In this document: piece after piece, positions 35,306 through 44,396 of the stretch
Layout of the letters: each line of letters starts with the position of its first letter
Position numbering within the stretch: the first letter of the stretch is position 1
Assembly: GCF_002844235.1 (NCBI RefSeq)
Contig: NZ_PGTS01000005.1
Span: 248,001-312,000 of the forward strand
Source: Thalassospira povalilytica
Lineage (GTDB): Bacteria > Pseudomonadota > Alphaproteobacteria > Rhodospirillales > Thalassospiraceae
DNA: 64,000 bases
Direction of reading: 5' to 3'
The notes under the pieces: generated by a model
The model's input: only the letters and a program-made list of their open reading frames with translations
Database searches by the model: none
Told to the model about the DNA's origin: nothing
Translations under genes and position numbers: made by a program

Positions 35306-35944
35306 TTGTCTGAAGCCAAAAAGATCGATCCCAGAACGCTCAAACGCCGCGAAGCCATGATCGAGGCCGCGCGGGAATTGTTTTGCGAACATGGGCTTGC
35401 CGGGACGACACTGGAAATGATCACGGCCGAGGCCGGCGGGTCACGTCGCACGATCTATGAGCTGTTTGGCAACAAGGACGGTGTGTTTGAAGCGGTCATT
35501 CGCGATTGCACGGGGCGAGTCACATCGATCATGGCGGATCTGGAACTGTCGCAATTACCCCTGCGCCAGGCATTGATCCATTTTGGCGAAACATTGATGA
35601 CGCTTCTGACCACGCCCGACACCATCCGGTATATGCGGCTGTTTTTATCGGAAGTTCCGCGTTTCCCGCATCTGGGCAAGGTGTTTTATGAAAGCGGCCT
35701 GATGACCGGTCGGCGGATCATCACATCCTTTTTCGAACGCCAGATGGCAGAAGGCAATTTTCCGAAAAACGATCCGAAACAGGCGGCTGTGTTCTTTACC
35801 AGTCTGCTCAAGGCGGATTACGATTTCCGGCAGATGACCTATGTCGGCTGGGAACCGCAGGCCAAGGATTTGCATGCCCATGTGATTGCCGCAGTTGACA
35901 TGTTCCTGCGCGGTTACGGGCTTGATCCCCAAAAAATGGAATAA
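35306..35944 (+). CDS. TetR-family regulator of emrAB
   Basis: About 212 residues. N-terminal HTH (about 12-60: RREAMIEAARELFCEHGLAGTTLEMITAEAGGSRRTIYELFGNKDGVFEAVI) followed by an all-helical ligand-binding domain. It is transcribed divergently from emrA, the usual arrangement for a local repressor relieved by pump substrates. The start was placed at a TTG (35306, GGAAC 6 bases upstream) because the frame further upstream runs through the operator pair and has no coding character. Confidence 0.82.
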   Translation: MSEAKKIDPRTLKRREAMIEAARELFCEHGLAGTTLEMITAEAGGSRRTIYELFGNKDGVFEAVIRDCTGRVTSIMADLELSQLPLRQALIHFGETLMTLLTTPDTIRYMRLFLSEVPRFPHLGKVFYESGLMTGRRIITSFFERQMAEGNFPKNDPKQAAVFFTSLLKADYDFRQMTYVGWEPQAKDLHAHVIAAVDMFLRGYGLDPQKME

Positions 35945-36072
35945 CCCCAATTGCGGGTTTGACATTCGGGCCAAGACATCCGGCAACATGGCCCCCCGAC
36001 CCTGTTTTGCCATCTGTTGTGTGCCCTTTTTCTGATTGTGCCTGGCTGATTGTTCCTTGCGGGCTGTCCGGC

Positions 36073-36243
36073 TCAGAACAAGGTCAGCAAGCGATAGGCA
36101 ATCGGACCCAGCATGGTGACAACCCCAACCCACATCAGGGCAACGCCCCAATTCTGATTGCGGTTGTTAAAGCCGAACCCCAACAGACAAAAGCCGATCA
36201 CACATACGACAAGAATGATGATGTTTTCGGTCGTCATGATCAT
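36073..36243 (-). CDS. Small two-helix membrane protein, 56 aa
   Basis: A short protein with two hydrophobic helices (about 6-24 and 32-51) separated by NNRNQNW. The start at 36243 is chosen because AAGGGGA lies 5 bases upstream. No family recognised. The clear ribosome site and lack of a competing gene support it being real. Function unknown. Confidence 0.6.
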   Translation of the reverse strand: MIMTTENIIILVVCVIGFCLLGFGFNNRNQNWGVALMWVGVVTMLGPIAYRLLTLF

Positions 36244-36672
36244 GTCTATCCCCTTTTTTCTGATGTGACGATATCGGAGTCTTGGTCTGTTTCCCGTCAC
36301 GCCATCACTTTAGACCTGTTTAAAGGACGGCTTCCTTGATCCTGATCACAGGGGGCGTGAAAATGATTGCACGACACATTTTCAAATCCCCCGAACCGGT
36401 TTTTGAAAAAGAACCGCGTAAATCACGGACAAACTTACCCTTTTTCACACGCTCAAAGCGCGCAAAACCGGCGCTTCCGCGCGCAGAAAGCGGCGATTTC
36501 ATCAAAGAAAGTAATGATGTTGCGTCGCCCTCTTTGATTTTCTGGTGGCTTCCTGTATGTTGCGGGCTCCCGACGCGGCCAGGGCGCTCCCTCGCGCGCC
36601 GGAAGACAAAGATTAACCATCTTGAATGGCAGCCGCGCTGCAAGTCGGCAGCGGCCAGCAAGGGAGTATTCT
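36244..36672. other. Intergenic region upstream of icd
   Basis: 429 bases. Presumed to hold the promoter of icd on the right and of the small membrane protein on the left. A GCGC-rich dyad (CGCGCAAAACCGGCGCTTCCGCGC area, about 36455-36485) is visible. No gene supported. Confidence 0.4.
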
Positions 36673-37887
36673 ATGAGCAAGATTCAAGTTAAGAATCCGA
36701 TCGTCGAACTTGACGGCGATGAAATGACCCGGATCATCTGGGACTTCATTAAAAACAAACTGATTCTGCCGTATCTCGACGTTGACCTGAAATACTACGA
36801 TCTTTCGGTTCAGAAACGTGACGAGACCGACGACCAGATCACCATTGATGCGGCAAATGCCATCAAGGAACACCGCGTTGGCGTCAAATGCGCAACCATC
36901 ACCCCCGATGAGCAGCGCGTCGAAGAATTCGGCCTGAAAAAGATGTGGAAGTCGCCGAACGGCACCATCCGTAACATCATCGGCGGTACCGTTTTCCGTC
37001 AGCCGATCATTTGCTCGAACGTTCCGCGTCTGGTTCCGGGTTGGACCCAGCCGATCGTTATTGGCCGTCACGCATTCGGTGACCAGTACCGTGCGACCGA
37101 CTTCAAGGTTCCGGGCGCAGGTAAACTGACCATCAAGTTCCAGCCGGCAGACGGCGGTGAAGCCATCGAACACGAAGTCTTCGACTTCCCGTCTTCGGGC
37201 GTTGCGATGTCGATGTATAACCTTGACGATTCCATCAAGGGCTTTGCACGGGCTTGCATGAACTATGGTCTGTCGCTCGGTTGGCCGGTTTACCTGTCGA
37301 CCAAGAACACCATCATGAAAGCCTATGACGGCCGCTTCAAGGACCTGTTCGAAGAAGTCTTCCAGGAAGAATTCGCCGACAAGTTCAAAGCTGCTGGCAT
37401 CACCTACGAGCACCGCCTGATCGACGACATGGTTGCATGTGCGATGAAATGGAACGGTGGTTTCGTTTGGGCTTGTAAGAACTATGACGGCGACGTTCAG
37501 TCCGACACCGTCGCACAGGGCTTTGGCTCGCTCGGCCTGATGACCTCTGTTCTGATGACCCCGGATGGGCAGACCGTCGAAGCAGAAGCTGCACACGGCA
37601 CCGTGACCCGTCACTACCGTCAGCACCAGCAGGGCAAAGAAACCTCGACCAACCCGATTGCGTCGATCTTTGCCTGGACCCAGGGTCTTAAGTACCGTGG
37701 CGAATTCGATGGCACCCCGGAAGTCGTCAAGTTTGCCGAAACCCTTGAAAAAGTTTGCGTAGACACCGTCGAAGCCGGCTTCATGACCAAGGATCTGGCC
37801 CTGCTGATCGGCCCGAACCAGAAATGGCTGACCACCACCCAGTTCCTCGACAAACTGGACGAAGGTCTGAAAGCTGCAATGGCCTGA
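36673..37887 (+). CDS. icd: NADP-dependent isocitrate dehydrogenase
   Basis: TCA-cycle enzyme, isocitrate + NADP to 2-oxoglutarate + CO2 + NADPH; cytoplasmic homodimer. 404 residues, the length and sequence style of the eukaryotic/alphaproteobacterial subfamily, not of the Escherichia coli type. Seen: [13 protein letters not shown] at the N-terminus (family start), the substrate loop SPNGTIRN with its Ser/Asn/Arg, the metal-binding YDGDVQSD stretch and [11 protein letters not shown] nucleotide-binding segment. The ATG follows AAGGGAG. Codon use is biased to preferred codons (for example many GTT, CGT and GGT), consistent with high expression. Strong terminator downstream. Confidence 0.96.
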   Translation: MSKIQVKNPIVELDGDEMTRIIWDFIKNKLILPYLDVDLKYYDLSVQKRDETDDQITIDAANAIKEHRVGVKCATITPDEQRVEEFGLKKMWKSPNGTIRNIIGGTVFRQPIICSNVPRLVPGWTQPIVIGRHAFGDQYRATDFKVPGAGKLTIKFQPADGGEAIEHEVFDFPSSGVAMSMYNLDDSIKGFARACMNYGLSLGWPVYLSTKNTIMKAYDGRFKDLFEEVFQEEFADKFKAAGITYEHRLIDDMVACAMKWNGGFVWACKNYDGDVQSDTVAQGFGSLGLMTSVLMTPDGQTVEAEAAHGTVTRHYRQHQQGKETSTNPIASIFAWTQGLKYRGEFDGTPEVVKFAETLEKVCVDTVEAGFMTKDLALLIGPNQKWLTTTQFLDKLDEGLKAAMA

Positions 37888-37924
37888 TCCATCTGATCAG
37901 ACTGGCAGTTTGCCAAAATAAAGA

Positions 37925-37957
37925 AGCCCCTGCCGGGAAACCGGCAGGGGCTTTTTC
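37925..37957 (+). terminator. Terminator of icd
   Basis: Perfect 12-bp stem AGCCCCTGCCGG/CCGGCAGGGGCT with a GAAA tetraloop, followed by TTTTTCTTT. Confidence 0.95.
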
Positions 37958-37978
37958 TTTGTCTTGTCGTCTTGCGCG

Positions 37979-38020
37979 CCTCAGCCTCAGCCTCAGCCTC
38001 AGTCCCAGACCCAGACCCGG
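37979..38020. repeat. Tandem hexamer repeat CCTCAG, 4 + 3 degenerate copies
   Basis: Four perfect CCTCAG units followed by TCCCAG, ACCCAG and ACCCGG. Sits about 20 bases after the icd terminator. Confidence 0.9.
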
Positions 38021-38231
38021 CCCCCACTCCGGCCACGCTTGCAGCAAGTACGTTTGCCCGCAATGGCGGAACGAAGCGATTGCGTCATTCATAAAATCAA
38101 TCAACAATAGATTATTACGTTACGAAAGACTATCATCCGCATATGTTCATCGACGGGCAACACGAGCCTTGAATGCGCTGTCATTGGCATGATGAACAAT
38201 TGTTTTGGGGTATGGACGTCGGGGGACGACG

Positions 38232-39212
38232 ATGACCTATCTGCAAAATCATACGATTTTGTCTTCGGGCGATCTTGACGAGGTTCGTGAGTCGATAAAG
38301 AACCTTGCCGCGCGACACGACCTTGACGTCAAGGGACGGCAGGCGGACTTTCATGCGCGTGTTGCCGCGGTGGAACGTGACGACATCAATCTGATGCATG
38401 TCACATTTGGCAATGCACGACTAAGTGTCGAATCCTCCGAAGAAGATGATGACGGCCTGTTACTCTATCTTGTCACCAGTGGTACGGGTGTCGCACAACA
38501 TTGCGGCGAAGATCTGGAATTTTCCGCCAATGCTGGCTTCATGCGTGATCTGGCTGTGCCGGTCAGCGCCACAGAAGACGATTTTGGCGCAGTGGTCCTG
38601 CGCCTTTCCAAGAACAAACTGAAAAACCATGCCCGTTCGCTGGTTGGCGACGATGTCGATTTGAAAGGATTGCGTTTCAATCCGGTCATTGATCCGGCGA
38701 CACCGGGATGGAATGTGTTTCGTCACACAGTTGATTATGTGGCCCACAATCTTGATGGGCCGTTACGCGATGTGCAAAACCCGTTCATAACCACCCAGAT
38801 GAAAGACATGCTGTTCACCCAGTGCCTGAGCCTGTTGCCCAACAGCTATCAGGATGTCATGAACGGGCGCGCGGTAACAGAAATCGTTCCCTATTACGTC
38901 AAACGCGCGCGCGACCATATCCATGCCCATGCACACAAAAAACTCGGCCTTGCCGACATCGCGGCAGCCGCCGGATGCGGGTATCGAGGATTGCAAAAGG
39001 GCTTCATGGATGCCTATGGCAAGCCCCCGATTGCCTATTTGCGAACCGTTCGGTTAAAACGCGTCAGGACCATTCTCAAGACGGAGCTGAACGGAAAAAC
39101 CGTCGCAGAAGTCGCCAGACAATGGGGCTTCTCGCATATGGGACGATTTGCCAAGGATTATCAGCGGGAATTTGGCGAACTTCCATCCGAGACAATTCGC
39201 AAATACGTCTAG
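38232..39212 (+). CDS. AraC-family regulator with AraC-binding-like sensor
   Basis: 326 residues. The N-terminal part (about 30-190) is a cupin-like AraC_binding_2-type sensor domain with a GTGVAQHCGEDLEFSANAGFM segment; the C-terminal part (about 222-320) is a two-HTH AraC DNA-binding domain (GLADIAAAAGCGYRGLQKGFMDAYGKPPIAYLR, then VAEVARQWGFSHMGRFAKDYQREFGELPSETIR split). Start ATG 38232 after GGGGGACGACG. Targets unknown; the neighbouring downstream cluster (39.6 kb on) is on the same strand but there is no direct evidence that this gene controls it. Confidence 0.85.
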   Translation: MTYLQNHTILSSGDLDEVRESIKNLAARHDLDVKGRQADFHARVAAVERDDINLMHVTFGNARLSVESSEEDDDGLLLYLVTSGTGVAQHCGEDLEFSANAGFMRDLAVPVSATEDDFGAVVLRLSKNKLKNHARSLVGDDVDLKGLRFNPVIDPATPGWNVFRHTVDYVAHNLDGPLRDVQNPFITTQMKDMLFTQCLSLLPNSYQDVMNGRAVTEIVPYYVKRARDHIHAHAHKKLGLADIAAAAGCGYRGLQKGFMDAYGKPPIAYLRTVRLKRVRTILKTELNGKTVAEVARQWGFSHMGRFAKDYQREFGELPSETIRKYV

Positions 39213-39648
39213 AACCATTCCGCTATATCCAAAAAACGTCCGGCATATCCCCAAAGCGCATCAAACGTATGACGGCGCTGATTTGCGTATTCCATTCTCG
39301 ATGATGCTGTTCAATTCTCGGTGCGGGGGTTGAGGCATCTTTTGTTCATTCAAAGGTTTGATCGGTCTTTGACCGGTCTTGGGGTGTCTTTGCTTGACGG
39401 AAGTTGAAGCATCAACAAAGACGTGTCTGACGGCGCTCATTTCTGCGTTGACCGGGGTTTGAAAAACCCTGGGATGTCGCAGTCTGATGGCGCCGTCAGA
39501 CCAGAAAACCTGACGTGGAACGCCTTCTCATCCCCAATGCAAACCATAGGGCAGCCCTTATGGCATTTGCACCGTGACCTTGTCTGCTTTGACCGCAGTC
39601 AGGGGACAACAGTGATATCGCGCGCGTTGTTTGCTTGAGGATGAATCC
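39213..39648. other. Long leader region of the tectonin/secretin cluster
   Basis: 436 bases between the AraC gene and the first tectonin gene. Contains short dyads (for example GATCGGTCTTTGACCGGTC near 39360-39379 and GTCTGACGGCG/CGCCGTCAGAC spanning about 39424-39499) and a weak match to the sigma promoter element (39398-39425). The ribosome site TGAGGA (39636-39641) ends it. Confidence 0.5.
39398..39425 (+). promoter_or_regulatory. Weak candidate ECF promoter
   Basis: CGGAAG (39398-39403) followed 18 bases later by CGTGTC (39422), reminiscent of the CGGAAGAAAT...GCGTTRTC element at the sigma gene but with one extra base of spacing and a mismatched -10. About 220 bases before the first tectonin gene. 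Tentative. Confidence 0.25.
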
Positions 39649-42165
39649 ATGGAAAGCTGTTTCAAGTCTGGCCACATAGTGTGGCGGGCATTGCTTCTTG
39701 TAACTGTGTTTGCCGCCAGCATTCTGGCAAGTTCATCAAATGCAGCAGCGCAACAAACCCAAGCAGCCTTCACAGAGCCGGGTTACCCCATTTGCGGCGC
39801 GCTGAATTTGCGCACAAACAAGCTTCTGGGACCATGCAGTTTCAGCAGCGCCACCAAAACCGGCAAGGCCGTTGGCGAGTGCCCGCGGGGATCATTCTTT
39901 GATATCGGGACATGGTCGTGCTTCTCATGCCCGGCCGGCTATAACCGGACCGGTTTTGCCGTGGATACGCCCATGGCCTGTTCAAAGCAGGTATCAGCCC
40001 AATACAAACCGGCCACGCGTGTTGGCTCACACAGATCCTGCCCGTCCGGTTCGTTCAGAGACCCGCGCAATGGCGGCGAATGCTGGTCGTGCCCGGCTGG
40101 CTTTGGCCGCACCTGGTCGGCTGTTGATGCATGGGATGCCTGTGGCAAAGCTGGCCAAACCGCCCGTCGTGCAGAATTTATTAGTCGCGTGTGTCCAGAC
40201 GGCACGATTACCGATCTCAATGGCAGTTGCTATACCTGTCCCGAAGGTTTTCGCCGTACAGCTGCTGCTGTGACTGCCGGCAATGCTTGTTTCCGAAACG
40301 AAAGCTTGATGCCTGCTGAAAAAACAGCGGCTTTGACATGTAAACCCGGTGAACATTTCGACTTCATTGACGGCGGCACCTGCTGGACGTGCCCGGAAGA
40401 CGCGGTAAGATCGGTCTATGATGTCAGGACCGACAAAGCTTGCGAATACACGACCATGCGTTGGGTATCGGCCAAACGAACCCCAAATGGCTTATTCGCT
40501 TTACCCGGCGCCCCGGAAATCGCAGCACAGGTTATCAAGGCCCGCACCGGCATTGATGCCATGATCGCCAAATTCATATCGGAAAATAAGCTCAACAAAG
40601 CCGAAGGCGAAGAATTTGCGACCGATTCCTGGATAGTGATTAACAAGACACCTGAAAACTCGCCGATTTTGAAGGCGGTCGTCTTCGAGCATATTTTCAA
40701 TGCGATCAAAAATGGCGCAAAAACCAAAGCTGACCGCGACCTGCTTAACTATCTCGCGGTGTATGTACAACAGTCCCGCCAATTTCTTGCAAATGAAATG
40801 AGAGATGTATGGGAAAGCTGGAAGCGCGGCCGAGCCGCCTGGAAGACACAATTCGGAAGCACAAGGGCAAATACACATGATACCGGCGTTGCCCCACCCA
40901 AGATCCAAACGATGGTGGCCGACGCGATGCATCTGGCACCTGCTGGCATTATGGCCCTGACATTTCTTGGCGGCTATGGAGGGTCTCTTGCCTCGAACAC
41001 AGTCGCTCACATCGCCCATAAAGTAAGTCATGTCATATACTCCGCCAACAAAATACTATCTCAGGGTGCAAGCAGCTTAGCCAAGGCTGCGGCCTCACCC
41101 ATCACCGGTATGGGGCCGCTTGCTGCCCCACTTGCATCGCTGGCTGTTTCTTCGGTCATTTTCTCGATGGCAACCGACATCGCACTGGAGCAAAACAAAC
41201 AGGACGCCATCGTCAACGATGCACTGATTGTTGCGCAACGTCCGGTAAATTTGAGCCGATTGATAATGACCGAAGAAGGCCGGATCGAAATTGCAAACAA
41301 CTGGGCTATGATGACCCAGGAGCCAATCAAGCCGAATACAGCGCTTTGGGCACGCCTGATGCCGAGCGAGACCTCGACGACTGAGTCACGGGTTGTTCTT
41401 AACGGTGAAAAAGTGATCGTAGGCGCGCCCGATATCCCGGTCATCCCGATGGCGCAGATTAATGCAATCACGACGACAACCACCGCCGGTGCAAATGCTA
41501 GCGATGGTTGGGAAAGCGTGTCAGGCAAAGCTACCGACATTGCCATCGGCACCGATGGCACGGCCTATGTGATTAGCCCGACCAAAGCCAACAGAAGCGG
41601 CTATCAGATATATAAACGCGAGAGCGCGGCGAATAAATGGACCAAACTTCCAGGGGCCGGATACCGGATTGCTGTTTCAGATACGACGGCCTGGGTTATC
41701 AATCTCCGCGGTCAGATCTACTCCCTGTCCGGTTCCGATTGGCAAATTGTTCGAGGCCCGCAAGCCAAGGATATCGGTGCCAGCGCCAAAGGCGTGTGGA
41801 TCGTCGATTTCAAAGGGAAAATCCATAAACGCGAAGGAAATGGATGGAAAAACATTCCCGGGACGGCTTCGCGCATCGACATTGATCAGGATGGTCGGCC
41901 CTGGGCAATCGGCGAGCAGGGAGATATCTGGGTCCATGGCAACGATCAAAGATGGCAAAAAGTACCCGGTCAGGGCATCGACATCGCGATAGACGTCCCT
42001 GGTCAGGCCAGAGCGATCGATAAGCATGGCAACACATTTGTCTTTGACGGCGCCAAACGAAATTGGGTTGCGACTTCCCGGGAAAAGGATGCCCTGGCAA
42101 TCGGTGCCGGTGGTGGACAGGTATGGCGGGTTACCAAAAATAACGACATTTATCGGCTGCGCTGA
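39649..42165 (+). CDS. Exported Cys-rich and tectonin-propeller protein
   Basis: 838 residues, no family name recognised as a whole. Signal peptide about 1-35 (cleavage near NAAAQ). Residues about 75-265 hold four Cys-rich repeats, each C-X10-13-C-XX-C-X14-C with GSF-D and CPAG/CPEG(F/Y)-R-T elements, resembling growth-factor-receptor/EGF-like modules. The middle (about 270-600) is helical with Ala/Gly-rich hydrophobic segments (about 425-450, 485-515). The C-terminus (about 620-838) is a run of about six tectonin-type beta-propeller repeats (W-x-x-I/LPG-x-A-x-DI-AI-x-x-DG...). ATG 39649 follows TGAGGA. Lead gene of the cluster with the secretin and a second tectonin protein; likely surface or secreted, binding a glycan or partner. 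Confidence 0.78.
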   Translation: MESCFKSGHIVWRALLLVTVFAASILASSSNAAAQQTQAAFTEPGYPICGALNLRTNKLLGPCSFSSATKTGKAVGECPRGSFFDIGTWSCFSCPAGYNRTGFAVDTPMACSKQVSAQYKPATRVGSHRSCPSGSFRDPRNGGECWSCPAGFGRTWSAVDAWDACGKAGQTARRAEFISRVCPDGTITDLNGSCYTCPEGFRRTAAAVTAGNACFRNESLMPAEKTAALTCKPGEHFDFIDGGTCWTCPEDAVRSVYDVRTDKACEYTTMRWVSAKRTPNGLFALPGAPEIAAQVIKARTGIDAMIAKFISENKLNKAEGEEFATDSWIVINKTPENSPILKAVVFEHIFNAIKNGAKTKADRDLLNYLAVYVQQSRQFLANEMRDVWESWKRGRAAWKTQFGSTRANTHDTGVAPPKIQTMVADAMHLAPAGIMALTFLGGYGGSLASNTVAHIAHKVSHVIYSANKILSQGASSLAKAAASPITGMGPLAAPLASLAVSSVIFSMATDIALEQNKQDAIVNDALIVAQRPVNLSRLIMTEEGRIEIANNWAMMTQEPIKPNTALWARLMPSETSTTESRVVLNGEKVIVGAPDIPVIPMAQINAITTTTTAGANASDGWESVSGKATDIAIGTDGTAYVISPTKANRSGYQIYKRESAANKWTKLPGAGYRIAVSDTTAWVINLRGQIYSLSGSDWQIVRGPQAKDIGASAKGVWIVDFKGKIHKREGNGWKNIPGTASRIDIDQDGRPWAIGEQGDIWVHGNDQRWQKVPGQGIDIAIDVPGQARAIDKHGNTFVFDGAKRNWVATSREKDALAIGAGGGQVWRVTKNNDIYRLR

Positions 42166-42298
42166 CGACCACCGGCAAGAGTGCCGACGCGATCTCGGCT
42201 TTGGCACTCTTGCCGGTTTTCAACTTTACATTTTTGGATCATGCGGTGCGGATTGCCTGCTTTCACCGAAAGGCAGTGCGTCTGACATCGGCGATATC

Positions 42299-42325
42299 CG
42301 GAACAATTGATCGGGGCACATCGGT
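42299..42325 (+). promoter_or_regulatory. Candidate ECF-type promoter of the secretin gene
   Basis: GGAAC (42300-42304) is followed after exactly 17 bases by CGGT (42322-42325), close to the GGAAC-N17-CGTT pattern of ECF promoters and to the elements flanking the sigma gene at 48.2 kb. It lies about 40 bases before the secretin start. Confidence 0.4.
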
Positions 42326-42365
42326 TTTGATCACACATCGTCTGATTTTTGTGGGGAAATGACGG

Positions 42366-44360
42366 TTGCGGGACTTAACGAAAGAATTCAAGCGAAGCCA
42401 GTTGCTTGGGACATCGCTTCGCGGCGCATTGATTTTATCAACAATTCTGGTCGCGGGGTGTCAAACTGCGGGTTTGACACCGGATCGCTCTGTGGGGTTC
42501 GGCACGGCTGCGTCATCGACGCATGACAGCACGCAACAATCATCCTTTACACAATCAGCTGCCTCGCAAGATGCCGTTCAGGTTTTGGTACGCCAAAGTA
42601 TCGAGGCACTGGAAGCCCGAAAGATGGATGAAGCATCACGGCTGATCAATCTGGCCCTGAAGCTTGATGTCACCAACCCGGATTTGCAGTTTCTGAACGG
42701 ACTGACTTACCATTTGATGGGGGTTCAGGGTGACGCCAGCAAGTTTGATCTGGCAGAACAGGGTTACAAGCAGGCGCTGAAATTTGATCCGGGAAATCTT
42801 TCGGCGACATATCAGCTGGGCCTTCTCTATATGGATCAGCGGCGCTATGGCCTGGCACAGAGATATTTCGCAGCGGTCGCCCTTCATCGCGATGACGACC
42901 CGTCCGTTCTCTATAGCCTGGCCTCTGCATCCTATTACGCCCGGGACCCGAGAACTTCGGAAGCTGCCCTGAAACGATTGCTTGCAGTCGCACCGGAAGC
43001 AAGACAACAGCCCGAAATTCTCAAGGCGACGGCCTTGTCCCTGGCGGCAATGGATGATCGTGCCGGGGCATCGGCCTTTGTCTCGGCCTATCGCGACGCA
43101 GTCATGGGACCGGAAAGCGTTGCCTATCTTGAACGTCGTATTCAGGGCTGGCAGTCGTTTTATGACAGCGACGCCAAAATTCTGATGGCCCAGTACGGGA
43201 ATGATCCGTATGGCAGTGACCCGTATGGCAGCGATCCTTACGGATCAAGCAACCCATATGGTCAAAGCAGCCCGTATGGCGCGGATCCCTATGGATCGTC
43301 ATCTGATCCCTATAGCGCACCACAACCCGGGCAATATAACGCCAACGACCCGATGCAGCAGGGCTTTGCCGATTCCAGCATGGTCGTGGTGGATGTCGTT
43401 CTGATCGGCACACAGGAAGACGTGCGCAATTCACGCGGCATCAACCTTCTGAACGGTTTGCAGCTGCAATTCGGGGATCCGCTGACCGGGACCGCCGGTT
43501 TTGGTTATGGATCAACCAGAACCAAGGATTATCTTGATACCGGGCTTGAACAAAGCACCCAGACAATCACCCGGGCCATCAGCATTCCCGCCGTCACATA
43601 TTCACTGAATATCGCCAATTCCGCCGATGCCAACAATCAGGTTCTGGCAAAGCCGAGTTTGGTGGCCCAGGCCGGACAAACGTCGGAATTTTTCTCTGGC
43701 ACGGAAATTCTGGCCGCTGCGGTTTCGGGGGGGAATGGTGACAGTGTTTCGGTGCAAAAGGAGGTCGGCGTCAAACTGGCGGTGACGCCGGAAATTCTGC
43801 CCGATGACATGATCCGGTTGCATGTGGTCGCGGAACGGACCTTCCTGACGGACCCGTCCAACTCGGTTGTGTTTGAATTTCGTCTCGACACCACCAAAAC
43901 CAATGTCAATTCCACCGTCACGATGAAATTCGGTGAAACCCTTGTTCTGGGCGGACTGAGTGAACGCGAAACATCGAAATCTGCGGACGGTGTCCCGGGA
44001 TTGATGGATGTGCCGATCCTTAATCTGTTGTTTTCACAGCGTGTCGAACGCCAGTTCGAACGGTCGGTCCTTATCCTGATGACCCCGCGCCGTCCCCATT
44101 ACACCCGCCGGGCCCAGGCAGATCGCGATGTCACGATCGAGGAAATGTCGGATCTTGAACGCGACATCGAACGTCTTCAGCATCGCCACAAGGACTGGTT
44201 CACCCCGCGTGCAACGTTCAACGAAGTGATCGAAAAACTGCAAGGCCGCGAATTCTTCGAAGAATTCCGGTCCGGGGACGTCAAAGTTCATTCCTGGCAA
44301 AATGACGCCAGCAACCAGAAACACATCGCGATGGTGCAGAACCGATTGCTTGGTGAATAG
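42366..44360 (+). CDS. TPR-secretin lipoprotein with PYG-repeat linker
   Basis: 664 residues. A lipobox LVAGC (Cys32) marks it for outer-membrane lipidation. Residues about 68-270 are tetratricopeptide-like helical repeats; about 277-320 is a low-complexity Ser-Asp-Pro-Tyr-Gly repeat; about 335-580 is a secretin domain with the VPGLMDVPILNLLF and ERSVLILMTPR signatures that form the outer-membrane ring; a charged helical tail follows. The usual N0/N1 domains are replaced by the TPR part. Only a TTG start (42366) fits; an ATG seven bases earlier is out of frame. No secretion ATPase or platform gene is nearby, so it may export the flanking tectonin proteins. Confidence 0.82.
   Translation: MRDLTKEFKRSQLLGTSLRGALILSTILVAGCQTAGLTPDRSVGFGTAASSTHDSTQQSSFTQSAASQDAVQVLVRQSIEALEARKMDEASRLINLALKLDVTNPDLQFLNGLTYHLMGVQGDASKFDLAEQGYKQALKFDPGNLSATYQLGLLYMDQRRYGLAQRYFAAVALHRDDDPSVLYSLASASYYARDPRTSEAALKRLLAVAPEARQQPEILKATALSLAAMDDRAGASAFVSAYRDAVMGPESVAYLERRIQGWQSFYDSDAKILMAQYGNDPYGSDPYGSDPYGSSNPYGQSSPYGADPYGSSSDPYSAPQPGQYNANDPMQQGFADSSMVVVDVVLIGTQEDVRNSRGINLLNGLQLQFGDPLTGTAGFGYGSTRTKDYLDTGLEQSTQTITRAISIPAVTYSLNIANSADANNQVLAKPSLVAQAGQTSEFFSGTEILAAAVSGGNGDSVSVQKEVGVKLAVTPEILPDDMIRLHVVAERTFLTDPSNSVVFEFRLDTTKTNVNSTVTMKFGETLVLGGLSERETSKSADGVPGLMDVPILNLLFSQRVERQFERSVLILMTPRRPHYTRRAQADRDVTIEEMSDLERDIERLQHRHKDWFTPRATFNEVIEKLQGREFFEEFRSGDVKVHSWQNDASNQKHIAMVQNRLLGE
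43196..43325 (+). repeat. In-frame PYG-type repeat region
   Basis: About seven imperfect copies of a unit encoding Asp-Pro-Tyr-Gly-Ser (for example GATCCGTATGGCAGT) between the TPR and secretin parts of the lipoprotein. Confidence 0.85.
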
Positions 44361-44396
44361 CATTTGTTTTCGAAAACGGTGATGCGAGGTTACCCA

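Larger units (their letters stand above)
37888..38231. other. Intergenic region between icd and an AraC-type gene
   Basis: 344 bases holding the icd terminator, the hexamer array, and an AT-richer stretch around 38085-38150 that may contain the promoter of the next gene. No gene supported. Confidence 0.5.
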
